DNA of 64,000 bases, taken from CAXPZW01 sp964221845. Lineage in GTDB: Bacteria > Bacteroidota > Bacteroidia > Flavobacteriales_D > Sanyastnellaceae. This document shows, one piece after another, positions 25,176-34,869 of this stretch. Location of the stretch: NCBI GenBank assembly GCA_964221845.1, contig CAXPZW010000009.1:62001-126000 (forward strand). Direction: 5' to 3'. Below the pieces are notes generated by a model. That model was not told the DNA's origin. It ran no database searches and saw only the letters and a list, made by a program, of their open reading frames with translations. The number at the start of each line of letters is the position of its first letter. Within the stretch, counting starts at the first letter, position 1. The translations under genes were made by a program, and so were the position numbers.

Positions 25176-26939
25176 CTAGGCCTCGTCGCCTTCTGGAGCG
25201 GTCGAGTCCAAGAAGAGTTCATCGAGTTGCGCTTGGTCAATCGGCGAAGGCGAATTGATCATCACATCGCGGCCCGAGTTGTTTTTCGGGAAGGCAATGA
25301 AGTCGCGAATGGTCTCCTGTCCGCCAACCAGTGCGCACAGTCGGTCAAAGCCCAGTGCCAAACCACCGTGCGGAGGTGCGCCGTATTCAAACGCATCCAT
25401 CAGGAAGCCAAACTGGCCTTGCGCCTCTTCTTTGGAAAACCCGAGGTGATCGAACATGAGCGACTGGGTGTCGCGGTCGTGGATTCGGATGGAACCCCCG
25501 CCAATCTCAACCCCGTTGAGCACCATGTCGTACGCGTCGGCGCGCACCGCAGCGGGATCGGTATCCAACAGTGGAATGTGTTCGAGCTTAGGCGAGGTGA
25601 ACGGGTGGTGCATGGCGTGGTAGCGCTCGGTGTCCTCGTCCCATTCCAGGAGCGGGAAGTCCACCACCCACAGCGGCTTGTAGTTGTACGGATCGCGCAG
25701 GCCGAGCTCGGAGCCCATGTGCAAGCGCAGTTCATTGAGCATTTTGCGGGTCTTGTCCAGATCGCCGCTCAGCATGAGGATCAAGTCGCCAGGCTTGGCT
25801 GCGGCGTGTGCAGCCCATGCAGCCTGCGCCTCTTGATCAAAGAATTTGTCGACCGATGACTTGAAGGTGCCGTCTTCGTTCACCTTGCAGTACACCAATC
25901 CTTTGGCACCGATTTGCGGGCGCTTGACCCAATCGGTGAGTTTGTCGAGTTGCTTGCGCGTGTAGCCTGCGCAGCCTTCGGCCACGATGCCCAGCACCAC
26001 CTCGCAGTTGTCAAAGACCTGGAAGCCTTTGTTTTGGGCCACGGGTGAGAAGTCCACGAACTCCATCCCAAAGCGCAAGTCCGGCTTGTCGGAACCGTAT
26101 TTCTCCATGGCCTCGTCGTAGGTCATGCGCGGGAAGTCGCCGAGCTCCACGTTTTTGACCGTCTTGAGCAGGTGACGCACCAAACCTTCAAAGGTGTTCA
26201 GCACGTCTTCTTGCTCCACAAAGCTCATCTCGCAGTCGATCTGGGTGAACTCGGGTTGGCGGTCGGCGCGCAAGTCTTCGTCACGGAAGCAGCGCACGAT
26301 TTGGTAGTAGCGGTCGTAGCCCGAGACCATCAGCAATTGCTTAAAGGTCTGGGGCGACTGGGGCAGGGCGTAGAACTGACCCGGGTTCATGCGGCTGGGC
26401 ACCACAAAATCGCGGGCACCTTCTGGGGTGGACTTGATCAAGTAAGGGGTCTCCACCTCTACGAAATCCACGCCGTCCAAGTACTTGCGGGTTTCCAGGG
26501 CCAGGCGGTGACGCAGCATCATGTTTTCACGAAGCGGGCCGCGGCGCAGGTCCAAGTAGCGGTATTCCATGCGGATTTCCTCGCCGCCATCGGTGTCATC
26601 CTCGATGGTGAAGGGCGGCAACTTGGCCGCGTTCAACACCTCCAATCCGGTGATGACAATTTCAATATCGCCGGTAGGCATGTTGGCGTTCTTGCTGGAA
26701 CGCTCAGCCACGGTGCCTTGCACTTTGATCACATACTCGCGCCCGAGTTTGCGCGCGGCCTCACAGAGTTCGGCATTGGTATCCATGTTGAAGGCCAACT
26801 GGGTGATGCCGTGACGGTCGCGCAGGTCCACGAAGGTCATGCCGCCCAGGTCACGGGCGCGTTGGACCCATCCGCTGAGGGTCACTGTCTGGTTCACGTG
26901 CTCCATTCGGAGCTCTCCACAAGTATGCGTGCGGTGCAT
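25176..26939 (-). CDS. aspS: aspartate--tRNA ligase
   Basis: A 587-residue class II aminoacyl-tRNA synthetase of bacterial type. An N-terminal OB-fold anticodon-binding domain (VTLSGWVQRARDLGGMTFVD) is followed by the catalytic core (LPQSPQTFKQLLM, motif 2 FRDEDLRADRQPEFTQ), an inserted GAD domain in the middle, and motif 3 (GGLALGFDRLCALV) near the C terminus. The length is normal. A TATCTTCG box lies 24 nt before the ATG on the minus strand. Whether it also charges tRNA-Asn cannot be told from this window. Confidence 0.96.
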   Translation of the reverse strand: MHRTHTCGELRMEHVNQTVTLSGWVQRARDLGGMTFVDLRDRHGITQLAFNMDTNAELCEAARKLGREYVIKVQGTVAERSSKNANMPTGDIEIVITGLEVLNAAKLPPFTIEDDTDGGEEIRMEYRYLDLRRGPLRENMMLRHRLALETRKYLDGVDFVEVETPYLIKSTPEGARDFVVPSRMNPGQFYALPQSPQTFKQLLMVSGYDRYYQIVRCFRDEDLRADRQPEFTQIDCEMSFVEQEDVLNTFEGLVRHLLKTVKNVELGDFPRMTYDEAMEKYGSDKPDLRFGMEFVDFSPVAQNKGFQVFDNCEVVLGIVAEGCAGYTRKQLDKLTDWVKRPQIGAKGLVYCKVNEDGTFKSSVDKFFDQEAQAAWAAHAAAKPGDLILMLSGDLDKTRKMLNELRLHMGSELGLRDPYNYKPLWVVDFPLLEWDEDTERYHAMHHPFTSPKLEHIPLLDTDPAAVRADAYDMVLNGVEIGGGSIRIHDRDTQSLMFDHLGFSKEEAQGQFGFLMDAFEYGAPPHGGLALGFDRLCALVGGQETIRDFIAFPKNNSGRDVMINSPSPIDQAQLDELFLDSTAPEGDEA

Positions 26940-27092
26940 GGTTCAGGGGTTGAAATTGCCGGGCGAAGATACCGCCTTTCGGCCCCAATTGAAAATGGGA
27001 AGTGCGTCAGAAAATTGCACCGCTGCGCGTAGTCCATGCCGGAATGTTGAAGGCCCTTTCGCGGCTGTGATTCACCGGGGCCGTGCAGGGGT

Positions 27093-27100
27093 TATCTTTG
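27093..27100 (+). promoter_or_regulatory. putative -7 promoter element (TATCTTTG) of the PorU2 gene
   Basis: An exact TAnnTTTG match only 5 nt before the GTG start, which fixes that start and implies a leaderless mRNA. Confidence 0.65.
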
Positions 27101-27105
27101 CGAGA

Positions 27106-30100
27106 GTGAAGCACCTGGCCACCCTGGTACTCGGCATTGTGTTCGCTTGCGCGGCGCACGCCCAATTCGGCAACGACTGGATCAACCCAGCGCTGCCCTA
27201 TTGGTCCTTTCCGGTGGCCGAAGATGGCGTGGTCGAACTCACCTACCAGGACCTGTTGGACGCAGGCGTACTCGCCGGGCCAGTGCTGTCCGATGAAATC
27301 AAAGTCTACCACCGCGGCCTGCAACAACGCCTGTGGATGGACGATGGCGGCGACAACACTTTTGGCCCCGAAGACCGCTGTTGGCTACTCGGACGCCACA
27401 ATGACGGTTGGCTGGACGCCCAAGTCTACGACAACCCCGAAAACCACCTGCACCCCGACTACAGCCTGTTCAACGACACGGCCACTTACTACCTGGCGGT
27501 GCACCCGGGCATCCCCGAACGCGCAGGCACCCAAACCGCTGCCGGCGCAGACGCCCTCACTCCCGAACCCTTTGGCTGGCACACCAGCACGGTTCAACAC
27601 ACCGCCTCCTACCACATCGGCCGCCAAGACCAATACGGCATTTCCTTGCCGTGGTACGAATCGGGCGAAGGCTGGGGTGCCCCCCGTTTTGGCTTGGGGC
27701 AGACCTTCAACACACCTGTGCCCACCCCGGGCGCATTCGACGGCCCCGGAATGCCGGACGCTGAAGTGCACGCCGTTTCGGTAGGTGCCTCTTTGGCGCC
27801 GGGCAATCCCAACCACCACCTGCAAGTGGGTACTGGAAGCACCACCGCGGTGGACACCGCTTCCTACGGCTACCTCGCCAACAAACTGGACTTCACCCTT
27901 GGCGGCCCGCTCGGCCCCACGACTACCATATGGCACCGCAGCGTGGACGACTTGGGCGTGGTCACCGACTTTCAAGCAGTGGTGTCAGTGGCGGTGCGAT
28001 ACCCGCGGCTGTGGCAAGCCCCCGAAGGCCTGTTGGAAATGGACGTGCAAGCCGCACCCGGCACGGCCGAAGCTCGCGTGGACGTGCCCGGTTGGGACGG
28101 CACCGGGTACGAAGTGTTCGTGGTGCGCCTGGACCTGCAAACCCGCCTGGAGGTAGATGTGGTGGACGGCTCGGCACGGATGGTGGTGCCTCTGGTGGGG
28201 GGCGGCGCTACGTTGTGGTTTGTGCCGGAATGGGCCATCGCCGCCCCAACAGCGTTGACGCCCGTGAGCAGCACAGGCACGTTTACCGATTTTGAAAACG
28301 CCCCGGATTCTGCATTTGTGATCATCGCCCCGGACGCCTTGATGCCGGCCGCACAGAGCTACGCCTTTTACCGCGAGTCGTTGGGCACACCGGTGATTTT
28401 GGCCTCTGCCGAGGAGCTGTACCACCAATTTGGCGGCGGCGTTTCCAAGCACCCGCTGGCCTTCCGCCGCTTTGCGAACTACCTCATCCAAAACGGGGAG
28501 TACGGCCCTGCACACTTGCTGCTCTTGGGCAAAAGCGTGCACGAGGCCAATGTCTCCAACCAGCTTGGCGGACGCCAAAATCCGGACGTGGATGCGCTCA
28601 ACTTGCTGCCCACTTGGGGCTGGCCCGCCAGCGACATCATCTTTACCGCCGGACTCAACGGCACTCAATACCAACCTGCCATCCCCACCGGCCGCCTCGC
28701 TGCGCGCAACACCGAGGAGGTGCTGGACTACTTGGACAAGGTCATCGCCTTCGAAAGCAGTCCACCCGCATCTTGGCAAAAGCGTATCCTGCACTTTGGC
28801 GGCGGGGGCAACGCCAACGAACAGCAGCTGTTCCAAGCCTATTTGGAGTCGTATGAATGGGTGGCCCGCGACAGCCTCTTTGGGGCCGACATCCGCGCGT
28901 TCTACAAGGACACCACCGACCCCATCCAACTCCAACTCGGCGACAGCATCACCGACTTGATTTCCGAAGGCTGCGCGCTGATGACCTTCTTTGGCCACGC
29001 CTCGGCCACAGGGTTCGACCAAAACATTGACGACCCCTCCAACTACGACAACGCCGGACGCTATCCACTGCTGATCGGCAACAGTTGCTACACCGGAAAC
29101 ATCCACCTGGCAGACGCCAACTCCACTTCTGAACGTTTTACCCGCGCCGCCAATGCCGGAGTGATCGGCTTCATTGCCAAGGGCGACGTGGGCATTCCCG
29201 GGTACCTCGACATCTGGACCCAAACTTTTTACGACGAGCTCTTCCGCGACAGCTACGGCACCACCATTGGCCGCGCCATGAAAACCGCCGCCGGGGCTGT
29301 GGAAGGAGGTGGCACAGTCAACCTGGCCATCAACACTGCCCTCACCTTTGGCCTGCATGGCGATCCGTCCCTGACCCTGTACCACCGCGAGCACCCTGAT
29401 TTTGACATCACCCCCACTTCGGTCTACACTGTGCCCGAGACCATCACCACCCAACTGGATTCCTTTGACGTGTATGTGGTGGTGGACAACCTGGGCCAAG
29501 CGCGCAACCTACCTGTGGGCGTGGAAGTGGTGCGCACCCTGCCCGACGGCTCGGAAATGAGTCAGACCCGCGTGCTGGACCGCGTCTTCTTCCGCGACAC
29601 TGCGGTGTTCCGCTTCCCTATAGAACGCCTGTTGGGCCCCGGCGACAACAGCCTTGACGTCTTCGTAGATTTCCCCGCCAGCTTGGTGGACGAGCTGGAC
29701 GACACGGGCAACAACACCGTCACCGATTGGCCCTTCTTTGTGCGCGCTTCCAACGTGCTTCCGGCTTACCCATACGACCACAGCATCCTGCCCGAACCGC
29801 CCGAATACCTGGTAGTGGGCACGGGCGATCCGTTTTTTGAAGGCGGCAACCTGCTCATGGAAATCTCCGACACCCCGGAGTTCACCGGCGCGGTCTGGGA
29901 ACAAAACATCACCTACGTCACCGGTGGTCTTTTTTACTGGGATCCCATCCTAACCTTGGAACCCGGCACCACGTACTTCTGGCGCACCTCGCTGGAACCG
30001 GTGCAAGGCGACCCGGATTGGAGTGTGCGCTCCTTCCGCATTGCGACAGGAGAACGTGGCTTTGGCCAGCATGTGCCCTCCCAGTTTGCCGCCAACAGCC

Positions 30101-32079
30101 TCACTGGCCTGGACACAGACGGCACCACCCTCACCTACGCCACCCAAACCGCAGACCTCACCTGCACAGTGCACGGCAATCCTTCTACCCAGTTTGACCT
30201 GTTGGACACCAACTTCCAACTCGGGCTGGAGGTGATGGATTACGCCGGTTGCGCCGGCACGCCCGCCTTCCACGTAGCCGTGCTGGACAGTGTGACCCTG
30301 CTCCCGTGGGAAACCAATTACGCCGGGGCCAACCCGGACTACGACTTTGGAAACTATATGGCCTGCAGCAATGCGCGCGCCCGCCCGGAACGGTACTTCA
30401 TCTTCCGCATGAATCAATCCGCCGAAATGCAAGGGCTGGTTGACCTGTTGGAAAACCAAGTCCCCGACGGCAACCACCTGTTGCTCTATACCTACGGCTT
30501 TACCGATTACGACGCCTGGGACGCCAACGCTCCGGAGCTTTATGAGCTCATGCAAGATTTGGGCTTTGGTCAGATTGGGCAAAGTGCGGACAGCATTCCG
30601 TTCATCGGCTACGTGCGCAAAGGCTTCCCCGAGACCAGCGCCGAAGTGTTGGGCACCACCATCGACGATGTGATTGAATTGCAATTGCCGTTGACCGGCT
30701 CCTCAGGCAGCGGGGTGATGGCATCGCCGTGGATGGGCGTGGGGCAAAACTGGGACCTGGGTTTTTGGGAGTTTGATACCGCAGATTCCGATTCGGTGCG
30801 GGTGGTGGTGCGCGGTCGCGATGCCAACGGCGTCACCTCTACCGCCGCGCTGGTGGACCTTCCCCTCGACCCCGAAAACCTCAGCACACCACTGGCCCAA
30901 TCCACCGAAGTCCAACTCCTGGCCGAGCTCTGGGATCCGAATGCCACAGCTGTCTCTCAACCCATCTTCTGGCAAGTCACTGCCGACCACTTGCCCGACG
31001 CCGCGGTCAACCCCAACGCCGGCGCTTACCAAAGCGCTACCACTGTGGAAGCGGGTGCTGAAATCGGATTTGCAGTAGCGGTCTCCAACACCTCACCGCA
31101 CGCCATGGACAGCCTGCTGGTGCGCCATTGGATCGAAGGCCCCGACGGCCAAACGCCCCTTTCCATCACCCGTCGCCTGGACAGCCTGCGCGTAGGCGCA
31201 CAGCTCACCGACACCGCGTGGTTCAACACCGAATTGCTCAGCGGCGCCTATACCTGGTGGTTCGAGGTCAACCCCATCACCGAGGGCACCGCCGACCAAC
31301 CCGAACAGCACCGCTTCAACAACACCGCCTTCCGCAGTTTCACGGTGGACGCCGACCAAGAAAATCCGCTGCTGGACGTGAGCTTTGACGGCCGCCATAT
31401 CTTGGACGGCGAGCTCATTTCACCCACCCCTGAGGTGCGCATCCTGCTGCGTGACGGCAACGCCAACCTGCTGATGGACACCCCGCAGGACACTTCCCGG
31501 TTCAAGCTGTTTGTGCAAACCCCTGCCGGCATATCTTACCCGGTGTACTTTGCCCAGGAGGAACTGGAGTTCATCCCGGCCACCGGCTCCGAAAACCGAG
31601 CGGAAGCCCATTGGAACCCGCGCTTTGAAGAGGACGGCATGTACCAACTGGTGGTCCAAGCCGAAGACCGCAGTGGCAACTCCGCCGGACCGGACTACCG
31701 CATCTCGTTTGAGGTGGAGACCGAAGCGGCCATCACCCAAGTGCTCAACTACCCCAATCCGTTCACCTCCTCTACCCGCTTTGTGTTCACCCTCACCGGC
31801 GAAACCGTGCCAGACGAATTGGTCATCCAGATCTTTACCATCAGCGGCAAAGTGGTGCGCGAGATCACCCAGGACGAATTGGGCTTGCTGCGCATCGGCC
31901 CCAACATCACTGATTTTGCTTGGGACGGTACCGACATGTTTGGCGACCCCTTGGCTACAGGCGTGTACCTCTACCGCGTGATTGCGCGCCAAGGCGGCAC
32001 CGACCTGAACCTGCGCGCATCGGACGCCGATGCCCTCTTCCAACAAGGGATCGGGAAGATGTACCTGATACGCCAATAA
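27106..32079 (+). CDS. porU2: PorU2-like T9SS-associated C25 cysteine peptidase (putative sortase)
   Basis: A 1657-residue exported protein: signal peptide (about 1-20, ending AHAQ), an N-terminal region typical of PorU2 (WINPALPYWSFPV, ELTYQDLLDAGV), a gingipain-like peptidase C25 domain (about residues 405-750) with the catalytic dyad His631 (FFGHAS) and Cys661 (GNSCYTGN), beta-sandwich domains, and a C-terminal region starting NYPNPFTSSTRF that resembles a T9SS sorting domain. PorU cleaves cargo C-terminal domains and attaches proteins to the surface; PorU2 is a longer relative whose role is less studied. The GTG start follows a promoter box by 5 nt. Confidence 0.85.
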   Translation: MKHLATLVLGIVFACAAHAQFGNDWINPALPYWSFPVAEDGVVELTYQDLLDAGVLAGPVLSDEIKVYHRGLQQRLWMDDGGDNTFGPEDRCWLLGRHNDGWLDAQVYDNPENHLHPDYSLFNDTATYYLAVHPGIPERAGTQTAAGADALTPEPFGWHTSTVQHTASYHIGRQDQYGISLPWYESGEGWGAPRFGLGQTFNTPVPTPGAFDGPGMPDAEVHAVSVGASLAPGNPNHHLQVGTGSTTAVDTASYGYLANKLDFTLGGPLGPTTTIWHRSVDDLGVVTDFQAVVSVAVRYPRLWQAPEGLLEMDVQAAPGTAEARVDVPGWDGTGYEVFVVRLDLQTRLEVDVVDGSARMVVPLVGGGATLWFVPEWAIAAPTALTPVSSTGTFTDFENAPDSAFVIIAPDALMPAAQSYAFYRESLGTPVILASAEELYHQFGGGVSKHPLAFRRFANYLIQNGEYGPAHLLLLGKSVHEANVSNQLGGRQNPDVDALNLLPTWGWPASDIIFTAGLNGTQYQPAIPTGRLAARNTEEVLDYLDKVIAFESSPPASWQKRILHFGGGGNANEQQLFQAYLESYEWVARDSLFGADIRAFYKDTTDPIQLQLGDSITDLISEGCALMTFFGHASATGFDQNIDDPSNYDNAGRYPLLIGNSCYTGNIHLADANSTSERFTRAANAGVIGFIAKGDVGIPGYLDIWTQTFYDELFRDSYGTTIGRAMKTAAGAVEGGGTVNLAINTALTFGLHGDPSLTLYHREHPDFDITPTSVYTVPETITTQLDSFDVYVVVDNLGQARNLPVGVEVVRTLPDGSEMSQTRVLDRVFFRDTAVFRFPIERLLGPGDNSLDVFVDFPASLVDELDDTGNNTVTDWPFFVRASNVLPAYPYDHSILPEPPEYLVVGTGDPFFEGGNLLMEISDTPEFTGAVWEQNITYVTGGLFYWDPILTLEPGTTYFWRTSLEPVQGDPDWSVRSFRIATGERGFGQHVPSQFAANSLTGLDTDGTTLTYATQTADLTCTVHGNPSTQFDLLDTNFQLGLEVMDYAGCAGTPAFHVAVLDSVTLLPWETNYAGANPDYDFGNYMACSNARARPERYFIFRMNQSAEMQGLVDLLENQVPDGNHLLLYTYGFTDYDAWDANAPELYELMQDLGFGQIGQSADSIPFIGYVRKGFPETSAEVLGTTIDDVIELQLPLTGSSGSGVMASPWMGVGQNWDLGFWEFDTADSDSVRVVVRGRDANGVTSTAALVDLPLDPENLSTPLAQSTEVQLLAELWDPNATAVSQPIFWQVTADHLPDAAVNPNAGAYQSATTVEAGAEIGFAVAVSNTSPHAMDSLLVRHWIEGPDGQTPLSITRRLDSLRVGAQLTDTAWFNTELLSGAYTWWFEVNPITEGTADQPEQHRFNNTAFRSFTVDADQENPLLDVSFDGRHILDGELISPTPEVRILLRDGNANLLMDTPQDTSRFKLFVQTPAGISYPVYFAQEELEFIPATGSENRAEAHWNPRFEEDGMYQLVVQAEDRSGNSAGPDYRISFEVETEAAITQVLNYPNPFTSSTRFVFTLTGETVPDELVIQIFTISGKVVREITQDELGLLRIGPNITDFAWDGTDMFGDPLATGVYLYRVIARQGGTDLNLRASDADALFQQGIGKMYLIRQ

Positions 32080-32112
32080 GGCTTGCTATTTTAGCCGGGC
32101 AAATCCCAACGC

Positions 32113-33654
32113 ATGTCCTCCAAGTTTGACACCCTGGCCCAGAAGCAGGCCGAAGCCCGCCTCGGCGGCGGCGAAAAACGCATCGAAGCCCAACACGGCA
32201 AAGGCAAACTCACCGCGCGTGAGCGTCTGCACTTCCTCTTGGACGATGGGTCGTTTGAAGAATTGGGCATGCTGGTGACCCACCGCAGCACCCAATTTGG
32301 ACTGGACAAAAGGAAATTCCTCGGCGACGGGGTGGTGACCGGTTACGGCACCATCGGTGGCCGACTGGTATACGTCTTCTCGCAGGACTTCACCGTACTC
32401 GGCGGCTCACTCGCCGAAGCCCACGCCGAAAAAATCTGCCGTGTAATGGAGCTGGCCGTGCAAAACGGCGCTCCGGTCATTGGCCTGAATGATTCAGGCG
32501 GCGCGCGCATCCAAGAAGGGGTGGTTTCGCTCGGCGGATATGCGGACATCTTCTACCGCAACGTGCAAGCCAGCGGCGTGGTGCCCCAGCTCAGCGCCAT
32601 CATGGGCCCGTGTGCCGGTGGTGCCGTATACAGCCCCGCGCTCACCGATTTCATCACCATGGTGGAAGGCTCGAGCTACATGTTTGTGACCGGTCCCAAC
32701 GTGGTCAAAACCGTGACCCACGAAGAGGTGACCAGCGAAGAACTCGGTGGCGCCTCGACCCACGCCTCCAAGTCGGGCGTGACGCACTTCACGTGCGCCA
32801 ACGACATTGCCGCCATCGACCACATCAAACAACTGCTGAGCTACCTCCCGCAAAACTGCGAGGAGGACGCCCCTCACCTGGACTACAACCCGTCTAACGA
32901 GTCGCGCCCCAAGCTCAACGAGGTGGTGCCTGAAAACGCCACGGTCCCTTACGACGTCAAGGAAGTCATCTCAGAAGTGCTCGACAGCGACACCTTCTTG
33001 GAGGTGCACAAAGCCTACGCGGAGAACATCGTTGTGGGTTTTGGCCGTTTGGGCGGACGCAGCATCGGTGTGGTGGCCAACCAACCCGCTTACCTGGCGG
33101 GTGTATTGGACATCAACTCATCCAACAAGGCCGCACGCTTTGTGCGCTTCTGCGACAGCTTCAACATTCCTTTGCTCGTGTTTGAAGACGTACCTGGCTT
33201 CTTGCCCGGTACCGACCAAGAGTGGAACGGCATCATCTCCAACGGCGCCAAGCTGCTTTACGCCTTCAGTGAAGCCACCGTGCCACGCGTGACCATCATT
33301 ACCCGCAAGGCGTACGGCGGCGCATACGACGTGATGAACTCCAAGCACATCGGCGCTGACATGAACTACGCTTGGCCCTCAGCCGAGATCGCGGTGATGG
33401 GCGCCAAAGGAGCCGCCGAAATCATCTTCCGCGGTGACATCAAGGAGTCCGCCGACCCCGAAGCGACTTGGAAACAAAAGGAGCAAGAGTACGCCGACGC
33501 CTTTGCCCACCCGTACTTGGCTGCTGCACGCGGGTATGTGGACGAGGTCATCAAGCCCGAGGACACCCGTCAGAAGCTGATCCGCGCATTCAAAATGCTC
33601 GAAAACAAGGTCGCCACGCTCCCCAAAAAGAAGCACGGCAACATTCCACTCTAA
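32113..33654 (+). CDS. acyl-CoA carboxylase beta (carboxyltransferase) subunit
   Basis: A 513-residue crotonase-fold carboxyltransferase, closest to propionyl-CoA carboxylase beta (PccB) and methylmalonyl-CoA decarboxylase alpha subunits. It transfers CO2 from carboxybiotin to acyl-CoA. Landmarks: the N-terminal GGGEKRIEAQHGKGKLTARE, GLNDSGGARIQEGV (oxyanion hole), GPCAGGAVYSPALTDF, and the second-half VFEDVPGFLPGTDQE and ARGYVDEVI. No biotin carboxylase or biotin carrier gene is adjacent. The TATTTTAG box 18 nt upstream is a weaker promoter match. Confidence 0.93.
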   Translation: MSSKFDTLAQKQAEARLGGGEKRIEAQHGKGKLTARERLHFLLDDGSFEELGMLVTHRSTQFGLDKRKFLGDGVVTGYGTIGGRLVYVFSQDFTVLGGSLAEAHAEKICRVMELAVQNGAPVIGLNDSGGARIQEGVVSLGGYADIFYRNVQASGVVPQLSAIMGPCAGGAVYSPALTDFITMVEGSSYMFVTGPNVVKTVTHEEVTSEELGGASTHASKSGVTHFTCANDIAAIDHIKQLLSYLPQNCEEDAPHLDYNPSNESRPKLNEVVPENATVPYDVKEVISEVLDSDTFLEVHKAYAENIVVGFGRLGGRSIGVVANQPAYLAGVLDINSSNKAARFVRFCDSFNIPLLVFEDVPGFLPGTDQEWNGIISNGAKLLYAFSEATVPRVTIITRKAYGGAYDVMNSKHIGADMNYAWPSAEIAVMGAKGAAEIIFRGDIKESADPEATWKQKEQEYADAFAHPYLAAARGYVDEVIKPEDTRQKLIRAFKMLENKVATLPKKKHGNIPL

Positions 33655-33699
33655 CCGAGCGGATTTCAGAACATCAGAAAGAAAAAGAAGGGCGGCCGA

Positions 33700-33951
33700 T
33701 TAGGCTTCGGTCACTTCAAAGCTGTAGCGCTCCATGATCATGTTGCACAGCAGCTTGCGGCACGCATCGTCCACTTTGCTCTCGGCGTCGGCTTGGGTAT
33801 CGGCCTCTACCTGGAGGGTGACGTGCTTGCCAATACGCACGCCTGAAATTTCCGGCAAACCAATGTTGCCCATGTTGTTGGATACGGCTTTGCCTTGAGG
33901 ATCGAGGAGTGCCTCGAGGGGCATGATGTCAATTTCAGCTTTGAACTGCAT
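33700..33951 (-). CDS. purS: phosphoribosylformylglycinamidine synthase subunit PurS
   Basis: An 83-residue protein of the PurS family, the small subunit of the PurSLQ complex in purine synthesis (FGAR to FGAM). It has the family core K-A-E-I-D-I-M-P followed by LDPQGKAV, then a G-x-x-x-I-x-x-V-R-I-G-K block and a closing C-N-M-I-M-E-R-Y-x-F. The start is the ATG of M-Q-F-K-A, overlapping the end of pssA by 17 nt. No other purine genes are nearby. The length is normal for this subunit. Confidence 0.9.
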   Translation of the reverse strand: MQFKAEIDIMPLEALLDPQGKAVSNNMGNIGLPEISGVRIGKHVTLQVEADTQADAESKVDDACRKLLCNMIMERYSFEVTEA

Positions 33952-34831
33952 GGCGGCTTCGCGAAAAAAGGGTTGACGCAATCGAAATAACGAGGTACAA
34001 AAGTAGCACAATCGGAATGGCGGCAAACGGGTTGAGGTAAACGATTGAGGTCGTGGCAACGACCGCCGCCGACAAGCCCAACCAAATCCACAACGGACGG
34101 CGTTCTCCGGCCTTCATTTTGAAGGACATCAGCTCCACACGGCTCACCATCAACACCGACAGCAAGACGGCAAAAAAGGCCACCAAGCTTCCGTGGCTCA
34201 ACAGGTCCCACCACGGGTCTACGGCCGTCTCAAACTTGGCCGGAGGCAACATCGTCTGCAGCTCGGAAAGCGAAGTCGGCGCCTCGGGAACCGCACGGTA
34301 GTCTCTTAAGGTGAAGTCAGCCCCCGCCGCACTGTACCCCGCGCGAATCCCAAAGAATTCGTTGGCGGTACTGGCGAGCAGCATGAGCGGAATGCTCGCC
34401 CAAAACACCCCATTGGCCGGGATGGGCAGACCTTTGAATTTGGAGCTAGTGCTGTCGGTCACGTTGAACACAGCCAAGCGCCACGCACCGGCCGCAGGAA
34501 TCAAAAACGCCGTGTAGCGAATCCACTCAGGCAACCATCCGTCCAGGCCCAAGCCGTGCACGGTCACCGGAATGTAAGTGTAGGCAATGAGCCCTGGCAA
34601 CACGCCAAAGGTCACCAAGTCTGCAAGCGAATCGAGTTGTGCGCCGATGGGCGAAGAGGCCTTGAGCAGGCGCGCCACCGCACCGTCACACACATCAAAC
34701 AACCCGCCCAGCAAGATGCATCCGGCGGCCACCTCAGGATAGCCGTGCCAGGTGAGGGCCACAATACCAAACACCCCGGACAACAGGTTGCCCAGGGTGA
34801 GAAGATTTGGAATGGTGTTTTTGACCGACAT
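33935..34831 (-). CDS. pssA: CDP-diacylglycerol--serine O-phosphatidyltransferase
   Basis: A 298-residue membrane protein of the CDP-alcohol phosphatidyltransferase family that makes phosphatidylserine from CDP-diacylglycerol and serine, the precursor of phosphatidylethanolamine. The catalytic D-G-x2-A-R-x8-G-x3-D-x3-D motif is intact (CDGAVARLLKASSPIGAQLD, then S-L-A-D). About eight hydrophobic spans. Residues about 168-215 form a hydrophilic loop (RAGYSAAGADFTLRDYRAVP onward) that lengthens the protein relative to common bacterial PssA of about 230-250 residues. Overlaps purS. Confidence 0.93.
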   Translation of the reverse strand: MSVKNTIPNLLTLGNLLSGVFGIVALTWHGYPEVAAGCILLGGLFDVCDGAVARLLKASSPIGAQLDSLADLVTFGVLPGLIAYTYIPVTVHGLGLDGWLPEWIRYTAFLIPAAGAWRLAVFNVTDSTSSKFKGLPIPANGVFWASIPLMLLASTANEFFGIRAGYSAAGADFTLRDYRAVPEAPTSLSELQTMLPPAKFETAVDPWWDLLSHGSLVAFFAVLLSVLMVSRVELMSFKMKAGERRPLWIWLGLSAAVVATTSIVYLNPFAAIPIVLLLYLVISIASTLFSRSRHAVQS

Positions 34832-34838
34832 CGCAGGA

Positions 34839-34846
34839 CGAAGGTA
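34839..34846 (-). promoter_or_regulatory. putative -7 promoter element (TACCTTCG) of pssA-purS
   Basis: A one-mismatch TAnnTTTG box ending 7 nt before the pssA ATG on the minus strand. Confidence 0.55.
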
Positions 34847-34869
34847 GTCACTTCACCCTGCCCAGCCGG

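Noticed and set aside
27985..29499. Long antisense reading frame of 504 codons opposite the PorU2 gene
   Set aside because: Shadow of GC-rich codon usage; no domain or signal peptide, rich in Val, Gly, His and Gln as expected from antisense of this gene.
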